DNA of 64,000 bases from Trebouxia sp. TZW2008 (taxonomy: Eukaryota; Chlorophyta; Trebouxiophyceae; Trebouxiales; Trebouxiaceae). This document shows, in pieces, positions 1-11,505 of this stretch (its first letter is position 1; the number at the start of each line of letters is the position of its first letter). The notes beneath the pieces are model-generated. The model ran no database searches, was not told where the DNA came from, and was given only the letters and a program-made list of their open reading frames with translations. The stretch lies in the NCBI GenBank assembly GCA_002118135.1, contig BDIU01000194.1, positions 219,301 to 283,300 of the forward strand. Direction: 5' to 3'. Position numbers and translations under genes: made by a program.

Positions 1-631
1 CGGAAGTTCAATGTGTTACACATGCTTTGCATAATTGAGCGCAAAACACCTAGATAGTGTGCTAGGGCAGCTTGCTTGGCACATCTCCCATGCTCTTGTT
101 GCTTCGTCAAAACGGGTTGAGCTGGCAACCAGAACGCAAACAGCAGAGTTTCTGTCAAGTCTCCTGTGCATTCTGGCGGTAGCTCAGATCACCTTGACTA
201 CGCACAACTGAGCTGGAGACAAGTACACGCATTGTGTTTCAGCCAGCTGTCATTCAGGCATACAAACATAGCAGCTGCAAGCTTGGAGCTCATTGCATTC
301 AAGCTGATAATGATATGCAGCTGGTACAACCATATGGCGTCAATAGCTCAACTAAGCTACAAGCAAAACAGGGCGATAGTGCTGTACGTGCTGCAAGGCA
401 GCAGAAAGTTGGGATCTAGATCAGCCAGAAACACGGCCAACCTGCACCTGGCATCAACAGAAAAGCTTGTGTGTAAGTTGCTTTTTGTTCAAGAGGCTTG
501 TCATTACAACAATTTCTTCCTAGTCAGAAGTACCAATGCAGTCAGAACGTAGTAATTCATGCCCCACTTGCACTACTTCACAAGAAGCATGTCCTCATAT
601 TGAGTGTGCTGAAACAATCAGACTGCTGTAC

Positions 632-850
632 CTAGAGGTCCCAGGCGTCTAGAAAAGGCAGCTGTGACTTCAGCCGCTAAGGCTTGCATGGGCGCCAACC
701 TGTTGGGTTGGAAAACCTTTCATACATGCCGCCCTGGAGAATGTGGACCTTTCTTTGGACTGAGTTGCCATCAAGGGACATACCTAAGGGCCCCAGGCGT
801 CTGGAGAAGGCTGCTGTGACTCAGCTGCCAAGGGTTTCATGAGCCGCCAC
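632..850 (-). repeat. Two diverged copies of the 3' end of ASCC3 exon 902-1149
   Basis: Two segments, 632-700 and 784-850, repeat the last ~65 nt of the helicase exon ending at 902. Read on the minus strand they still spell AALAAEVTAAFSRRLGPL-like peptides: one copy reads APMQALAAEV...SRRLGPL, the other has a stop before VTAAFSRRLGPL. Both end exactly where the real exon ends and are followed by GT (GTACAG and GTATGT). They lie in the intron downstream of that exon. Confidence 0.85.
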
Positions 851-901
851 CCAGTGTGATTTAAACCATTGACCTGAAAGCGTTGCCATGAAGGGACATA
901 C

Positions 902-3900
902 CTAAAGGTCCCAGTCGTCTGGAAAAGGCTGCTGTGACTTCAGCTGCCAATGCTTTCATGGGCGCCACATACACCACCTTGAAGTCCTGCTTCTGAATGA
1001 CCCCGTGCCGCATGTTCTGCCCAATTTCATGCAGCACTGCCAGCATGGCAATGTTAGTTTTGCCTGCGCCTGTTGGTGCGCACACTAGCAGATTCTGGTT
1101 GCTGTTGAGCGCTGTGCGGTAGATACGGCTTTGAATGCGGTTGAGGGTCCTGACACGGCAAAAGCAAGGTGAACACAGCAAAGGGCTGCAAATGAACATG
1201 GTTGCAATTCAGTACCCTGAACAGGAACAGCGTGGATCAAACCATCTGCAATGGTGAGTGCGCACACCAGCAGATTCTGGTTGCTGTTGAGGGCTGTGGG
1301 GTAGATGTGGCCCTGAATGCAATTCAGTGTCCTGTACACACACACACACAGCATTAGTCATAGTCCCAGCACTGACTGGTGTGTGAGCGCAACGACGGGT
1401 GCTGGTTGCTGATTATTGCTGTAGGTAGATGCAGCTCTGGATGCAGTTTAGTATTTTGCAAACATTGAGGATGGATAATATCAGCAGTGTGGTTGAGTGC
1501 AGGACGCAAATTCATTGCACCATGATCGGTCAGAGTGAGCCAGAACTGATGACATTGGAACCAAAACAAAGTGCTTTGCTTTAGCCTGCAAATGCCAGCT
1601 GATGCCAACCCTGCACTGCACTAACAGTCTGTAACAGCAATGCTTTGTGACAAGAGAAAGCAGAGCTGAGTGCATGTTTGCAGCGAATCCAGGAGCAAAA
1701 ACAAGGCAGATCGGATCGATAGTGGAAGCAGAACAGGTTGCTTACTTGTAGCCTGCAAATGCCAGCTGCTGCCACTCCTGCATGTCTTGAATCTTGATCA
1801 GCTCTTCGCCAGGAGGCGGCGCACCAGGCTTTACAGCTGGCACATCCACCTCTTCATATCCCTTGAAGGATCTGCACACAACCAAGACGCAAGACTTTTA
1901 ATCAAACAGTCACCGGCCTCTGCATATCCATCCAAGGCCTTGCAGACAAACAAGATGCAAAGCTTGGCTCCTGGGACAACTGCTTGCATATGCTTATACT
2001 GATGCATGATGAGGTGCCTGCAGATTCTGGCACTTCGACTTCACTTTTCAGAACACGCCAATGGTTAAGCCTAGTTGACGAGAAGCAGACAAGCAATCGG
2101 CGCTCACGTCTCAGCCAAAAATACCAGATGTTTGAGCCAGCAGTACTGCATATTTCCTATGTTGACGAGGATACACAGCTTGAAAATGCATAAAATGTTG
2201 CCTACTTCACATCCACAACTGTATCACCACGACTGGCAATCGTGACAGCTCATCAAGAAGTACTTCTTGGCAAATGTTGGCAATGCTCAGTGCCATTCAT
2301 GACAATACTGGCTGCAGATGGCATAGCAACACACGCAGCGTTACTGAGCTCTGCAAGACAGCATTAGCTTGTTGTTGCCCAGGGTGAGTCAGAATACTGC
2401 TGAGCTGGCAACTGAGGCAGAAAAATCACAGCCAGGTGTCAGACAGCCCAGCGCAGAATATGCAGTAACTCTGTGTAAGAAGCTTGCTATAAGACATCTT
2501 TTGCCAAACTTGTGCATACCTCAAGGCTGTGCCACACGCAAGCAATGCAGCCGCCAACTCACTGGGGTGACATGCCATTTGCAGATGTTGCTGCCTGAGC
2601 AAATCCAGTCTGCTTTTGGCAAGCTTCTGATGCTGAGACAAACATGCAGATGCCAAGAACAACTGTTGCTTCAGCTTGCGTCAGGCAATGTGCATACAGC
2701 TGTGCTGCTGCACCATGGATCCAGCGGATCAATGATATGTTGAGCTGCACTCAGCATACTGTCGATCAACAGAAACGTGATGCAGCAGCATAGCTGCATG
2801 TAAACAGCCTGAAACAAGCTGGGTCCCTAAAGGCTACACTTAGCATCAAGGCACACCTCCTGTGAGCGCCTTTGAGGAGACCGATTATGAGACAAACATC
2901 ATGCAAGGAGCCTGCAGCCAGATTAGCAAACCCCTGTCTGCTGCAAACCCACCTCCGGTGAATCCCTTGAGAAGTACATTCTCAGGCAAAATGCATAATC
3001 CAAAAAGACTGCCTGAATCAGCAGTCAATGTGAAAGCCCAAGTCCTGTTACTGAACTTGAAGAGGTCGTTCTTGATGTGGGCAGCCCTATTGTTACTGTG
3101 TGGTGCAGGACCACAACTGCTTGCAGCATGCAAGCTGCAGGATACAGTTCGACTTCCTAAGTCAGGCCCCACCAGTGAGTCTAAACTGCTATTATTGCCC
3201 TCAGGGAGGCCACTCTTGACGTGGGCAGCCCCGGTACCATGGCCAATAGGGAAATCTGTGCCAAAGCGAAGCGTTTTTAGTCACTACAGTATGTCACCCT
3301 TGCAGTTGGCCAATCGTCTAACAGCACATTGCATGCAAGGGACCCAAAACAAGCTGAAGTCTTACATCAGCAGCCAGCATGAAACCCACCTCCTATTGGT
3401 CCCCTTAGGGAGGGCATTCTTGACTTGGGCAGCCCCATCACCCTGACCTATACGGAACTCTGTGCCAGTGCCAAGGGTGATGGTCTGATGGGAAGTGGCT
3501 TTCTCCACTTCTGCCTCAACAAGCACATCGAAGCCATAGCTGGCTAGCCAGTCCATATCAGCATCACCCACAGTTTTGCCTGTACGAGTCAAAGCACAGA
3601 GTCAGCATCACCACCTGCTTTGCCTGTGCAATGCAGTCCACAAATGTATCTGTATGCGAGCCACGTCAAAGTTTGGATGTGCAAAGAATGCAGCAAGATG
3701 AGTCAATACGGAACTCTGAACTCTGTGCCAGTGTTGATGGGTGATAGTCCAATGGGCAACAGCCTGCTCAACTTCCGCCTCAACAAGCACATCAAAGCAA
3801 TAGCTGGCTAGCCAATGAAGGTCAGCAAGAATAACAGCTTGCCTGTGTAGTGCAAAGCATGAGAGTCTGAACATGTGATGCACATAAAGAACTGGCGCAC

Positions 3901-6900
3901 AACATGCAGCAAACCAACTCAACGTCGACTGAGTGAGCCAATAAGTAATAGTTCGAGGCTGACCAAACCCCATGGGCATAAAGCTGTAGTCAACATACAT
4001 GGTTCACGCAAAGCAAGGGTCCTCAACATTTGCATTGCAGCTGACTCTGCCAGGGTCAAGGCTGGACGTAATATGTTGATCGCTTGTGTTGGCGACTTGC
4101 AGGGGCATTGCAGCTGACTCTTCAATCTCAGCTGGCCGCCGTCACGGCAATGCAAGATTAGCGTGCTTCACAGCTGTGACGTAGCAGCTGGCTGAATGAG
4201 GTGAGCCAGCTCATGATGGTCAGCCAGCAGCATGTCAGCATCAGCATGTCAACAGCAGCATGTCAGCCAGCAGCAGCATGATGCGCAGCTGGTTGACCAG
4301 GACACATATGTGCTTGTAATCATCACCTCAAAACAGATACATGCATTAGGCAACCAGCAGCACACCACATGAAGCTGTCGCGAAGGCACGGCTCAGCAGA
4401 CTGAAAGCAGCAAAAAGCCACTTTCTCTTGAGCAAGTGAGCTGGCTGATGGCATGTGGCATGTTGTTGGATTGCTACAGACAATCTGGACAAGCAGCAGC
4501 ATGAGAGGAGAGCTGCAAGAATCCCAACGCAGCAGCCAAGTCACAATCAAGCTGGTACTGCAGCCTGGCTGAGATGTGAAACAGCTTGGCTTTTGCCTTT
4601 TGCGCCACATCGCTGATTAGGCGACCAACAACACACCATGTGAAGCTGTTGCAAGGGGACGGCTTGGTACAGGGGTGAAAGCAGTGATAAAGCAGAAGAG
4701 CTGGCTTATTGATTTATCGAGCAACACCTGGGCACGACAAACGCGAGGTAAGTAACAGGTATGCCTCATCCTGTTTCTGTAGGCCATACTGCAGGCTCAC
4801 CTTGTCACCCTGAGAGCTGGCTGACGGCTGTCAACATATTGTGCAATTGCTAGTGACAACTGACAACAGCAAACAGCAGCAGCCTTTGAGGGGGGCTAGG
4901 GAAGATGGCCACAATGCAGCAATGCAGTAATGATCCTCATACACTGAACCCAACCCAAGAAGAAGATCCCAAGCCAAGGAATCAAGCTCACGTTGTAGCA
5001 TGGGTGAGATGTAAGCAGCTTGGCATTTACCTTTGAAGCCACGTCGCTTGTCCTTGCGTTCTAGCTTGTCCAGCATTTTCTGGGAGCTTGACGTCACACT
5101 GCAGGTCAACACTATCTTTGCTTAGTTGCGACATTGTGTAGCTGTTTTCGGGCTTCTCAGGCAAGTTTTTGAGCATTTATGGAGCTCAGTCAAGGCAAAG
5201 GATGTGCATGCGGCGCAGGATCAGGAATGACAAAGCAACGGTGATGCGTTCAGACCCACAAAGATGCACATCGTGCAATCATTGGCCAATATGGCAGCTG
5301 CTTTTATGCAGAATACAAATCGTCATTTCACCTGACAACAGTGCCAAAGGATGGCATGGCTGACTTGTCAGCACCGTCTTCTTCACGGAATGCCTGGATC
5401 TGCCGCCTCAGATTACCGGCCAGAGCTTGCCTGCAGTGCAAATTTTGTTGACAGATTTTACTTCTGCAGCTGATTGAAGCATGTACTGATGAATAAAGCA
5501 GCAGCCTGTGCCAATTTGCTCCAGGAGTCGTATGTTGTGTGCAAATGTCAAACAAGCGTCTGATTCAGGTGTAAGTTGAAATGGAGCCTGTCAAGCGCTA
5601 AGTCAAAGCTGAGCAATACTAGACACTTTGCAAGCACACTTGTGAAGTGAAGAGTGTTTGCAAGTTTGGACTCAGCGAGTTGAGCGCTGTAGTCTGACTT
5701 AGATCTGTATCAGGTGCTCATGACCAATGGCGTACAAGAGTCAATGTTTGCTGCAACTTCAAGTTCTGACTGCAATGCATCGAGCACCTCAATCAACAGA
5801 CAGATTAACGCTGCCTTGCTACTTGTAAGCTCATGTTTGTTTGAAATAGGTTCACATGGGCAGGGCAGCATCAATCTGTCGTGACCTGCTACAAACCAAA
5901 AGCAGCATACACAGCAGTCACTTGTGCATGTGCTCAAATTGATCAGTGTGAAGGCAATGACTGATGGTGCCATAGCTGCAGCATGACAGCAGCAATCGGG
6001 TGTGTGTGAGCCAACACATGTGCTGGAACGTGTACTTTGTAAAGCGTTCTATCATGCAGAGATGCACATATACAATGGCGTTTTCCAAATGGGCACGGCT
6101 TTGCAGTCAGATCATTCTGTCCACTTCCAGATGCCAGCTGCAGGCATAGTCATAACAGCCATCTCTGCATACCTGTGTTCAAGGAGTTGCATAATGGCAT
6201 CAAATTGTCCATCGCCCAACAGATCAAACAGCTCAGCAGCAGCCTCGTCAGCTGACTTGCTGGCAAGAAGCACTCGAGTCACAGCCAAGGCTAGAGTGTC
6301 ATCTGAGGATGCTGCAGAGGAAGTGGCAGCTGCCTGATGACACCAGTCCCTGAGCCATTTAGCACCCACCTGCATGACAGCAGCACCTACTGATGCTGAT
6401 TGTCATGAACTCTCTTGAAGACTGTCAATGAGTCCAGAATATGTCATAGCATGACATACAATGGGTTCTGTTGGGACCGTCGAGTGGTATGATATGCAAG
6501 CCTACATGCTTGTCAAGCTTTGCAGATGCGGTCGGTCTCAGTTAGAAGTCTTGCTGGCTGCAGTATAATGCTTGGACATGGCCTTTCTGCTGAAAATTCT
6601 GCCCAGAATAGTGGACTTGCTATTCTGGGCATGCATGTACGCTGTGCAAGACAGCCACATTACACGTCATGCTTGGCTGTGGAAACAAACAACGCATGCA
6701 CAGCTATCCTCAAGCTGCCTGAAAAAGATGCCAATACTTCTGTTGTCAGCTGCACGCATAGCTGCTATGTCTGACTCAAGTGATACACAAGGAATTTTGA
6801 TCAAAACTACCATACCTTGGTGGTCAGAGCCCTTTTTGGTGCATACTCAGGATCCATCTCTACATCTTCCTCGCTGGCAAAGCCTGTCTGCCTTTGGTCA

Positions 6901-9373
6901 CTGTCAGCATCAGCACGCTGCGCTGTGTTGCTAGCAAACATCTCTTTCAGGCTCTGAACACTTGGCTCATGCCCAGATGTGTGCCTGGAGTACGCACAAG
7001 TCGCCAGTCAGCAAACATTAGATACGCTATCTGTAGACCAAATCATGGGAAGTCCATGAGATTTGCTGTCGCTAGATGTACAAGCGAACCCATCTCAAAT
7101 TGGGTCCCCAATCTGTCACTGGCTGGCCAAATTCATGATAGACTGATTGCGCATGTCAATGCGTAGAAAAGCAAACCCATCTTGGTGGGCACCCAGAGCG
7201 CTGTATTGGCAGGTCTGCATAGGCCTTGTGCGTACATCAGGTGCATGGAATATCCAGGCAAGCGTGCATGGTTTAAATGCAGCAGGTGGTCATGGGAATA
7301 GCTGTCACCTGTCATCAGCTGGCACAGCACCATTCAAGCTGTGACCAGCACATAGGGCCAGCACAACATCATCAGCGCTCCTATCTGGGGCAGGCATTCT
7401 GAAGGGCAAGTCGGCGCCATACTCCTTGGCGGCAGTAACATTCTGACTGCTGGATGTGACTGCTGACTTGCCTGCTCCCTTTGTAGGAGCATTTGCAATG
7501 GGTACAAGCTTCAGCTGCCAACCCTGCAGCATATACCCAACATATATTTCACATACATTCCACTTCCATACACATATGCTTCTTTATTTGTTTCTTATAT
7601 ATCTCTGTATTTCTTTATTGCTGCCTTTGGATATGAGCTGCGTCGTACGCAATGCAAAATCTGCTTGGTACATTGAGCATTGCAAGAGCATGTGCATGCA
7701 GCCAAGTAGTAGAATAAGGATAGAATAAGGTTGAAAGAGCGTGTACATGCTAGCATGCGCTGCGTTAATGCTTTTGCCATTCTTGTGCACATGGATGCAT
7801 GAAGTCGTTGAAACCATGTTTGCTTGTATGTATGATAATGGGTTTATGTCACCTTTAGGTCTCTGATCATGCCAATCAGGCTGAGAACTGTCTTGTCATC
7901 TGTTGTCCCAAGGACTTCCTCAGCAGCAGTCCTGCACATCAATCAGAGGCACTTGACATGCTGTGCATACACCAAGCAAAAGGGCAAGAGCCAGCCATGC
8001 GTCACCTGTACAGGTCAATTGCACGCACATAACCTGACCCCTGTCAATGTGGGCTTGAGCTGTACATGCACAAGTCCAAGGGGAGGCAACAGATGTGCAT
8101 CACCTGCATGGCTTGATGCACACCCATTACAGGTGATCTGTAAACTTGCGCTTCAAACGCTTTGCATGCCAGAGTGGAAGGGAAGTGACAGCTATGCATC
8201 ACCTGTATGGCTTCACTGCACACTCATCTCAGCAGACCCGGTCAGTTTGTGGTTGCAAAGCTGTGCAAGCATGAAGCCAAATGCAAGAGACAAACCATGA
8301 CCTGTATCATTGAATGGCAAAGCCATGACAGGTAACCTGCGATGTGTGTGCAGTGAGGCCATGCCGGTGACCCATAGCCATTTTTTCCTTTCGGCTTGAT
8401 GCATGCACAGCATTTCAATCATAGCTTGACAGGTAACATGTGATGGGTGTCAGGCTACCTGTCAACCTGCTTGAAATGCTTTGCATGCCACAGACAAAGC
8501 AGAAAATCAGCTATGCAATCACTCAATTGCATACCCCACACAGGATCACTGTCAATCTGCGCTTGAAATATCCAGCATGTACAAGGCCAAAGAGAAGAGA
8601 CAGCTACTGACCACCTGTGCCTTTGAAATACACACTCATTACAGATTGCCTGTCCACAAGCGCTTGAGATGCTGTGCACCCACAAGCCAAACAAGAAAAC
8701 CAGCTATGGGTTACCTGTATGGCTTCACTGCAGTTGCAAGGGAGGTTCTGCCTGACTGCAGCTTATCAGGAGGTGGGGCAGACTGGAGGCCGTCCCAAAC
8801 AGCCTCAGCTGCTTCATGGATCTCTGCTGATGAAGGTTCACCGCCCAGACAGCCTGCTATGGCCTTGATGTATTGCTCATATGCCTGTCTAGCTGCTTTG
8901 GGTGCTTTGTTCCAAGGCCCGATCAACTGTTGCGCGAACTTGGAAGCACCAGGAATGCTTGCCTGCTCAAGGACAAGATGCCAGTCAGGTGGGTTCGGTA
9001 TACAGAGGCAGCTTGAAGCCAGTGCTCAGCAGATGACCAGGAAGCGGCAGTACTTGGAAGACCTAGATTCAGGACAGCAGAAGCTTGCGACGGTAAAGAG
9101 TACTGATTCTGATCTTACACTTGTGCCACCAGCAGCAACACGTCTGGACTCCAGCTGCTTCGCGCGTTGCTGGTACTCGGCTGCGACGTCAACATTGCCT
9201 TGCTGAGTGATGAAAGCACGAAGCATGCCCGACAACCGCGGAACCTGCGCATGCCAAGTTCATGACCTGATGCAGACGCTGATTCTGCTCGTATGCACCC
9301 CGTGGCGCCAATCATTGGAGCGAATGATTACCTGAAGCTCGGCATGCTTCAGCTCTGCAGACTGATCTGACAT
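902..9373 (-). CDS. ASCC3: ASCC3/SLH1-type Ski2-like RNA helicase, N-terminal part (continues past left edge)
   Basis: Family role: Brr2-like tandem-cassette helicase of the ribosome-quality-control trigger/ASC-1 complex, which splits collided ribosomes. Twelve exons join in phase from ATG 9373: 9373-9332, 9244-9119, 8962-8715, 7931-7853, 7523-7309, 6984-6816, 6369-6173, 5430-5332, 5098-5031, 3579-3390, 1871-1746, 1149-902 (1807 nt, about 602 residues). Landmarks follow the family order: VPRLSGMLR near the start, EYGADLPF, ELFDLLGDGQFDAIMQLLEHR-type block (split here: ELFDLLGD, then LLEHR), GTVVSVTSSSQKML, ALPKGTNRR, KGYEEVDVP, then LNRIQSRIY, Walker A APTGAGKT (about residues 544-551) and APMKALAAEVT with SRRLGPL. 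Exon 1 gives only 14 residues and is chosen because the next exon resumes in frame at the conserved VPRL block. The last exon ends at GTATGT; no KELTGDMQ exon was found in bases 1-900, so the gene either has a long intron off the edge or is truncated. Introns are full of copies of exon edges (see repeats). Confidence 0.92.
1248..1457 (-). repeat. Two diverged copies of the 5' half of ASCC3 exon 902-1149
   Basis: Segments 1248-1331 and about 1393-1457 copy the start of the Walker A exon. The nearer one is preceded by a CAG acceptor and reads TLNCIQGHIYPTALNSNQN on the minus strand but loses the Walker A motif. The farther one reads ILNCIQSCIYL then a stop. They sit just upstream of the real acceptor at 1149, so a spliceosome would meet three similar 3' splice sites. 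Confidence 0.8.
1581..1965 (-). repeat. Copies of both edges of ASCC3 exon 1746-1871
   Basis: About 1581-1625 repeats the exon's 3' end (minus strand WHQLAFAG then a stop, against WQQLAFAGY in the exon). About 1918-1965 repeats its 5' edge and flanking intron, including a CTGCA-type acceptor. Both are diverged and neither is needed to make the protein. Confidence 0.6.
2945..3860 (-). repeat. Multiple copies of ASCC3 exon 3390-3579
   Basis: The 3705-3860 stretch is an almost complete second copy of exon 3390-3579 including its acceptor; on the minus strand it reads LHWLASYCFDVLVEAEVEQA against MDWLASYGFDVLVEAEVEKA. Shorter copies of the exon's 3' third lie at about 3190-3260, 3040-3105 and 2945-2990. 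The 3705-3860 copy loses similarity to the functional frame after the conserved block, so I do not call it a coding exon, although it could be a mutually exclusive alternative. Confidence 0.75.
4500..4605 (-). repeat. Copy of the exon 5031-5098 donor region
   Basis: About 100 nt repeat the end of exon 5031-5098 plus the following intron sequence at 4940-5045. The wider block appears duplicated too: 4350-4400 resembles 4620-4690. The copied donor has changed from GGTAAATG to GGCAAAAG. Confidence 0.7.
7940..8660 (-). repeat. About six copies of the ASCC3 exon 3 donor, one inverted
   Basis: The end of exon 8715-8962 (minus strand ...AAGCCATACAG then GTAACC) recurs near 8015, 8090, 8200, 8520 and 8630, and in inverted orientation near 8345-8385. 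Spacing is roughly 100 bp. Most direct copies keep CAG followed by GT. They occupy most of the intron between exons 8715-8962 and 7853-7931. Confidence 0.75.
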
Positions 9374-10017
9374 GGCTCCCGGACTTTTCTCGGCAATGAC
9401 CTTTTACGAAGCGACGACAATGCTACACTTCCGGTGTCGCAACCGATGCGAAGTTTGAGGCAGTGGCACGACAAATCGGACGCTGCAGCGTACTCAATCA
9501 AACCGAAGAGGTGAAAGATCAGGAAGCTGTGTCGCGGAGCAACGAATCAGCCCAGCAGAAGCAGATGCAGCGTTGTGTGCATGCAGGCGACCATCCGCTG
9601 AACCCTCTGCACCGTCAGGCCTGGCGGAAACTGCAATTGCTTTGGCAAGTGCGTGGCCTTGAAACGCCTTCCTGAAACGCCTGCTAGGGTTGTCAAGCTT
9701 CAGTTGAGCTCGAGAAGCTCCACAGGAAGTCCCAACTCGACAAGCTTTTCGCCCGGACTACGCAGCAGATATAAATCAGTTCGAACGCCATGGATGTCGA
9801 CAGAACAAAAGACACTGAGGTGAAGCATGTCGCATCGAACGGGAGCTCGTACAAGAGCTAGCTTTCACTTCTCGACTGTCCTGCGCATGCAGTGATCAAC
9901 CGTGGCTCGGTTGCAGTAGTCATGCGTTGATGCTGCGCGTACACAGTTTGAATAAATGCACGCCTTGAATTGAGAATGGGAACAGCTTGTGCACGGAACT
10001 GCTACGTGTGACACGTT

Positions 10018-10206
10018 ATGCGCATCCATCCGTATGTGGTTCTGCAGGGTTCCGCCGGCGAGAAGAAGGATTCTGGGTACCTTGGAGGAGCACCTAGCAA
10101 TCTCGTAGTCAAAGAGGGACGTGTGCTGGTCCACAATGCTGACGAGCTGCCCAAAGGCGGAAAGCGTCACGGCAAAGTCAGCCTTGCAGACATGGAGTAC
10201 TCAGGT
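10018..10206 (+). CDS. Unidentified coding-like exon
   Basis: A plus-strand open stretch follows a CTGCAG acceptor at about 10048 and ends at a GTACAG donor near 10206. It encodes a hydrophilic peptide starting GSAGEKKDSGYLGGAP and containing VHNADELPKGGKRHGKV. The base composition is higher in G+C than the flanks. I do not recognise the family. It may be an internal exon of a small gene divergent from ASCC3 (an ATG at 9449 could start it), but the phases were not closed, so the assignment is tentative. Confidence 0.3.
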
Positions 10207-10461
10207 ACAGATCGAGGACACCGGCGGGCACACGGCCCCCAAACCTATCGGGTCGTGCCCTTGCGTGTTACATATCTATCGAGTAGAGCACCCATCGTCC
10301 ACCTTGCATGCTGCATATGCATATTTTGGTCTGCAGCGGTACACTGTAGGCATGTAACCTTGGCAATGTGCAGACTGCAGAGCACATTTCAGCTTGTGGG
10401 TATTGCATGTTTCACCTTGGACGTGAACTTTTAGCTCACAGCACTGGCCATCTGCCATCGA

Positions 10462-10706
10462 GAATCCTTTCAACTGCAATTTGGGCAGGTCTGCAACATT
10501 CTATAACAAGCATTGCTGGCAAGCTGTCTGAAGCCAAGTCGCATTTCCAGGCTTGGGTTCTTCAATGGGCACTGCATCAGCAGGAGCTGTTGACAGCACT
10601 GCTACAGGGTATTGCGGACCTGAGAACACACAAGCAAACACTGATGCAGCAGAGCGCAGCAGTGGCCCAAAGTGACGCTGATACTTGTTGGCTGCGCATG
10701 CGGTAG
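10462..10706 (+). CDS. Unidentified coding-like terminal exon
   Basis: An open frame ending in TAG at 10704-10706 encodes a helical, Gln/Leu/Ala-rich stretch (IAGKLSEAKSHFQAWVL, then HQQELLTALLQGIADL). It looks more like an amphipathic coding helix than random sequence, and could be the last exon of the unidentified gene at 10018. No homologue recognised; start and acceptor are uncertain. Confidence 0.22.
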
Positions 10707-11505
10707 GACTGATGTGCTGTCGGAAATGTAGTTCAGGTGTAGGACCTGCTGCAGCTTTGAATTCATCATTGCCTGGTTTTGAAAGGCGTACTGTGCTATA
10801 GGCAGGCGGTCATGCAGGTAGCTTGTTGTGCAGATTTAGAATTTTGATGCAGCTTGATATATTCATCTTTGCTTTGTTCAGAGGCACATGTATACATGCA
10901 TGATCACTGCACAGGCAGGTTGTTGTACAGGTAGCTACATTGTTATAGCTGCATCAGCAGCAGCTTTCCATGCAGCTTCAACTGATCGTGCTTGCTTGAC
11001 TGTAACAGCCATTATTCAGACAGATGGCTTTGTACACAACCACATGTGCAGGTGTCTTGCCTTTCTTATATACCACAGGCTGGGGTCTCTACCGTTTTTG
11101 ACCCTTTATAGGTTGATGAGATACGCAGCTTGTCCTGATTTGGTATAATTTACCTCAGTGATTCCAGCTTCCTTTGAGTTGATACATTGTGTTGATACAC
11201 TCAAGACATCAATCAGCACGTCAGTGAATGATAATGTGATGCATACGCATTCAAAAGGCATGCTGCATTGCATATCCACAAAAACAAATGCCAAGCAATG
11301 GAAACCTTGACTTCAAGCTTAAGCAACGTTTAACATGCTTCAACTACATACGCCTGGAGATACGGCGTAAGCACCATGCATACTTTTGGTAAGAAGCCTG
11401 TTAGTGTACCAGTTACAGTTCAAAGTGTGCTGTAGTTTTGGCTGCAGCTTCAACAGGCGGACATCAAGTGCAATGCTGCAATGGATTTTGCTCCCATGCC
11501 TATTG
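10707..11505. other. Convergent intergenic region
   Basis: AT-richer sequence between an uncertain plus-strand end and the isomerase stop codon. I see no coding exon, RNA gene or clear repeat. Confidence 0.5.

Noticed and set aside
8481..9206. 241-codon plus-strand open frame
   Set aside because: It overlaps two ASCC3 exons on the minus strand that match the family; the plus reading is a shadow.
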